Assembly (NCBI RefSeq): GCF_042492175.1
Contig: NZ_CP170453.1
Coordinates: 1,798,001-1,862,000 of the forward strand
Source: CAJXSN01 sp947492235
GTDB taxonomy: Bacteria > Pseudomonadota > Alphaproteobacteria > Sphingomonadales > Sphingomonadaceae
Direction of reading: 5' to 3'
Length of the DNA stretch: 64,000 nucleotides
The notes under the pieces are model-generated. The model did no database searches, was not told where the DNA came from, and saw only the letters and a program-made list of their open reading frames with translations. Positions 61,048-64,000 of the stretch are shown piece by piece; position 1 is the stretch's first letter, and each line of letters starts with the position of its first letter. The translations under genes and the position numbers were made by a program.

Positions 61048-63459
61048 ATGCAAATTGAAACAACGCGCGAGAAGCCGGCGCCGCGCACGCGCATGGTGTC
61101 CCGCGCATTGCTGGTTGGCTGCGCAGCTGGCGCACTGGCGGCCTGCGGCGGTGGTGGAGGAGGCGGGCCGGTCAGCACGCCCACACCGCCTCCGGCTTCC
61201 CCGGCGCCATCTCCTACGCCTGCGCCCACACCCACACCGACTCCGCCGCCCACTTTCGACACGGCCGAAGTCAACCGGTCGGACGGGCCGGAGCAGCATA
61301 ATGCCATCGCGGCATGGCAGGACGGGACTACGGGTGACGGGGAGCTGATCGCCGTGATCGATACCGGGATCGATCTGGACAATCCCGAATTTGCAGGCCG
61401 GATCGACTCGCGCTCTACCTATATTGCAGGGACCGGTGACGCACAGGAAGTCAGTGACCATGGCACGCATGTCGCGCTGGTTGCGGCGGGTGCTCTGGAC
61501 CAGACAGGCGTGGTGGGCATTGCCTACGAGGCCAATATTCTTGCTCTGCGGTCAGACCGCGAAGGGTCGTGCGCGTCGGGTAATGATGCGACGCTGGATG
61601 GTTGCCGATTTACCGATGTAGATCTGGCGCGCGCGGTAACCCGTGCGACCAATTCCGGGGCGACGGTCATCAATCTCAGTCTTGGGGGCAGTTTCCCCGG
61701 CCAGCGCCTGAACGATGCGGTGGCGGAGGCAGCGGCGGCGGGCATCGTTATCGTGGTCTCGGCCGGCAATGACGGGGGGTCGACTGATCCCAATCTTGAT
61801 CCCTCCAATCCTGACCGGTTTGCCACCGGCCTGCTGGCGGCGGGCGGGGCCAATGTGATCATCGTCGGCTCGGTCGATGCGAGCGGGGCATTCTCCGATT
61901 TCAGCAATGCCGCTGGAGATTCGGCGGCATCGTTCCTCTCCGCACGCGGCGAGCAGGTCTGCTGCATTTACGAAGATGGCGAATTGCGTCGGACGAACCG
62001 GGACGGCCTCAGCCTGGTTACGGTCTTTTCCGGCACCAGCTTTGCCGCCCCGCAAGTGGCAGGCGCGGTGGCTTTGCTGGCGCAGGCCTTTCCCAATCTG
62101 ACCGGCGCCGAGATTGTCGAGATCCTGCTCGACAGCGCGGCCGATGCGGGGGCTAATGGAACCGACCGCACCTTCGGGCGCGGGCTGCTCGATATTGCGG
62201 CGGCGTTTGCCCCTCAGGGCACCACGCGTGTGGCTGGTACCACCAGCAATTTCGAGCTGTCGGACGATGCCGCGATTGGCTCTGCGGCCATGGGCGACGC
62301 GCTGGAGGCGACGACGCTGTCGACCATCGTGCAGGACAAATATGACCGCGCCTTCGGGTTGGAGCTGGGCAGCAGCCTGCGCGGAGCGGCTCCGGCCCCG
62401 GTGCTGCGCGGGATCGTCAGCGGCAATGGCCGGCGTGTTGCGGCGGGTAGCGAGAGGCTCTCGCTGGCCTTTACAGTGGGCGCGCCGGGATCGGCGGGCC
62501 AGGCCGATGCATTGCAGCCCCTGCGTCTGTCACAGGATCAGGCTGCGGGTGCGCGGGTGCTGGCGGGCCGCATGTCCTTTGCACTCGCTCCCGATACGAA
62601 AGTCGGACTGTCGTTCAGTGAGAATGCGAACGGTCTCGTCGCCCATTTGCAGGGGCAGGGGCGGGCGGATCGTCCGGCCTTTATGATTGCGCAGAATACG
62701 GCGGGGGACACAGGCTTTGCCCGCGCGGGCAAGTTCGCCTTCGCCATGCGGCACGAGTTCGGCGGGCTGGGCGTGACAGTGAACGGCGCGAGCGGAGATG
62801 CAGTGCTGGGGGCCAGCAGGCGCGGTGCAGATGTCGTCTCGCGGCGGTATGAGCGTTTCGGGGCGACTAGTCTGGGCGTGGGTCTGGACGGCAAAATCGG
62901 CCCGTTCGATGCGACCGCAGGGGCCAGCTGGCTGTCGGAGGACCGCACGGTGCTGGGTGGCTATTGGCACGAGGCACTGGGAGTGCAGGGCGCGGACAGC
63001 TTGTTCCTCGATGCCGCGCTCGGTTTCGATCTGGGTTCGGATTGGCGCATGGGGGCAGCCTATCGCCATGGGTTCACCCGGCCCCATTCGGGCGGCATGC
63101 TGGAGGCCGGATCGCAGTTTTCGTCCAATGCCTTCTCGCTCGATCTGAGCAAACGCCATGCCCTGATGCGCGGTGACAGTCTGGGACTGCGGATCGCGCA
63201 GCCGCTCAGAGTGGTGCGCGGGGGCCTCGATCTGACGCTACCCACGGCGTACGATTATGCCAGCGAGAGCCCGATCTATGGCGTGCAGCGCCTGTCGCTT
63301 GCGCCAGAGGGGCGCGAATTGATGGGTGAGCTGAGTTGGCAGGGTATGCTGGCAGGCGGCGCATTTTCCAGCAGCCTCTATCTGCGCAGTCAGCCGGGCC
63401 ATTACGCCGACGCGCCCGAGGATGCCGGGCTGGTGCTACGTTGGAACCGTCAGTTCTGA
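61048..63459 (+). CDS. S8 subtilisin-like lipoprotein autotransporter protease, 803 aa
   Basis: The N-terminus has a signal with lipobox LAAC (Cys33), a Gly tract and a Pro/Thr-rich linker (residues 40-70). The peptidase S8 domain has Asp105 (AVIDTGID), His138 (SDHGTHVA), Asn241 (SAGND) and Ser331 (FSGTSFAAPQVAG). From about residue 480 the sequence is beta-rich with alternating hydrophobic residues and ends in WNRQF, consistent with an autotransporter barrel. The layout recalls NalP, a lipid-anchored surface protease that trims other surface proteins. The start is ATG 61048; upstream in-frame codons lack a ribosome-binding site. Whether it processes the adhesins in this window is unknown. 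Confidence 0.9.
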   Translation: MQIETTREKPAPRTRMVSRALLVGCAAGALAACGGGGGGGPVSTPTPPPASPAPSPTPAPTPTPTPPPTFDTAEVNRSDGPEQHNAIAAWQDGTTGDGELIAVIDTGIDLDNPEFAGRIDSRSTYIAGTGDAQEVSDHGTHVALVAAGALDQTGVVGIAYEANILALRSDREGSCASGNDATLDGCRFTDVDLARAVTRATNSGATVINLSLGGSFPGQRLNDAVAEAAAAGIVIVVSAGNDGGSTDPNLDPSNPDRFATGLLAAGGANVIIVGSVDASGAFSDFSNAAGDSAASFLSARGEQVCCIYEDGELRRTNRDGLSLVTVFSGTSFAAPQVAGAVALLAQAFPNLTGAEIVEILLDSAADAGANGTDRTFGRGLLDIAAAFAPQGTTRVAGTTSNFELSDDAAIGSAAMGDALEATTLSTIVQDKYDRAFGLELGSSLRGAAPAPVLRGIVSGNGRRVAAGSERLSLAFTVGAPGSAGQADALQPLRLSQDQAAGARVLAGRMSFALAPDTKVGLSFSENANGLVAHLQGQGRADRPAFMIAQNTAGDTGFARAGKFAFAMRHEFGGLGVTVNGASGDAVLGASRRGADVVSRRYERFGATSLGVGLDGKIGPFDATAGASWLSEDRTVLGGYWHEALGVQGADSLFLDAALGFDLGSDWRMGAAYRHGFTRPHSGGMLEAGSQFSSNAFSLDLSKRHALMRGDSLGLRIAQPLRVVRGGLDLTLPTAYDYASESPIYGVQRLSLAPEGRELMGELSWQGMLAGGAFSSSLYLRSQPGHYADAPEDAGLVLRWNRQF

Positions 63460-63463
63460 CCGC

Positions 63464-64000
63464 TCAGGCCGGCATGCCTGCTTTCAGCGCGAAGGCGTAG
63501 GCATTCTGCACCAGCGGGGTGACGCGCTCGCTCATGCTTTTCGCATGGGCGCTGCTGGCCGTGCCGTCGATCACGCGCTTCTTGATGCCCTGCATGATCC
63601 CGGCGAGCCGGAACAAATTGTAGGCGAAATACCACTCCATCGGCGGCACGGGGTACCCGGTGCGCTCGACATAGCGGCCAACCGCTTCTTCGACCGACGG
63701 GATGCCCAGCGCTTCGATATCGAGGCCAGCCAGCCCTGCGCGGCCATCGGCAGGGTTGAACCAGTTGAGCATCAGATAGCTGAAATCCGCAATCGGATCG
63801 CCCAGCGTCGACAGCTCCCAGTCGAGCACGGCGATGACGCGGTTCTCGGTTTTATGGAAGATCATGTTGTCGAGCCGGTAATCGCCATGCACCACGCCGC
63901 TCGCATGCTGGGGAGGGATGGTTTCCGGTAGCCACTCGATCAACCGGTCCATTTCGGGAATCGTTTCGGTTTCGGACAGCTTATACTGCTTGCTCCAGCG
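63464..64000 (-). CDS. Phosphotransferase family protein, APH-like (5' end outside window)
   Basis: The frame stays open to the right edge, so the N-terminal part is missing. The visible 178 residues contain the kinase-like catalytic loop VVHGDYRLDNMIF (H-G-D-x4-N) and the metal-binding VLDWELSTLGDP, as in aminoglycoside-phosphotransferase-like and ACAD10-like proteins. In alphaproteobacteria this branch is often next to acyl-CoA dehydrogenase genes and acts on hydroxyacyl substrates; no such neighbour is visible here. It converges on the S8 protease gene with four bases between. Confidence 0.9.
   Translation of the reverse strand, partial: RWSKQYKLSETETIPEMDRLIEWLPETIPPQHASGVVHGDYRLDNMIFHKTENRVIAVLDWELSTLGDPIADFSYLMLNWFNPADGRAGLAGLDIEALGIPSVEEAVGRYVERTGYPVPPMEWYFAYNLFRLAGIMQGIKKRVIDGTASSAHAKSMSERVTPLVQNAYAFALKAGMPA

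Overview
The window looks like the chromosome of a GC-rich alphaproteobacterium of the order Sphingomonadales, most likely Erythrobacteraceae. This is inferred from protein families and codon use (DUF2853, DUF3429, SWIB, DUF427, M19 dipeptidase, sphingomonad-style S8 autotransporter); no rRNA or other marker is present to prove it.

Bases 1-40,300 are dominated by a tandem array of eight very large genes on the minus strand (called TAA1 to TAA8 here, in coordinate order; TAA1 runs off the left edge). Each encodes a trimeric autotransporter adhesin: signal peptide, long stretches of 14-residue YadA-type head repeats, and in the seven complete genes a YadA-type membrane anchor ending in GF. TAA1-TAA4 form one subgroup with no internal neck motifs. 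TAA5-TAA8 carry two to four internal necks of the RRIVNVA...TDAVN type. TAA1-TAA6 have two successive head sections joined by a nearly invariant linker. Recombination between copies is visible, for example 710 colinear near-identical bases in TAA3 and TAA4. The head repeats are interrupted many times by an acidic loop of the form GGDGxDADxLGAQA.

The leaders of TAA1-TAA7 share a structural arrangement rather than a sequence: a hairpin whose 3' arm contains the Shine-Dalgarno sequence, often with a second small hairpin nested in it. TAA1-TAA4 also have an upstream segment able to pair with the 5' arm, so the leader could switch between closed and open states. Six of the eight genes have a promoter-like TTGACA-17 bp-CA element at a similar place. 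Inside the array sits a plus-strand gene for a PAS-LuxR HTH protein fused to an alpha/beta-hydrolase domain whose catalytic His is replaced by Glu. It is divergent from TAA7, with the palindrome CCCCATATGGGG between them. It is the best local candidate for a regulator of the array. Three unrelated small genes (a Cys-rich peptide, a membrane protein and an atypical SDR) also interrupt the array.

Bases 40,500-43,260 hold a membrane protein and a TPP riboswitch with thiC. Bases 43,300-45,700 are a conspicuously AT-rich accessory island with a two-helix membrane protein converging on an unrecognised 411-residue protein with PIN-like features; this may be a defence or toxin locus.

From 45,700 to the right edge the content is ordinary chromosome: an HTH protein, a photolyase-like protein that seems to lack the usual N-terminal domain, a Blc lipocalin, a DUF2853-OmpA fusion, YaiI, an HPF-like protein, a fasciclin lipoprotein, a cold-shock protein, two GFA proteins, an S41 peptidase, PEBP, SWIB, DoxX, DUF427, an M19 dipeptidase, small stress-type proteins, DapD, an S8 lipoprotein-autotransporter protease and a truncated phosphotransferase.
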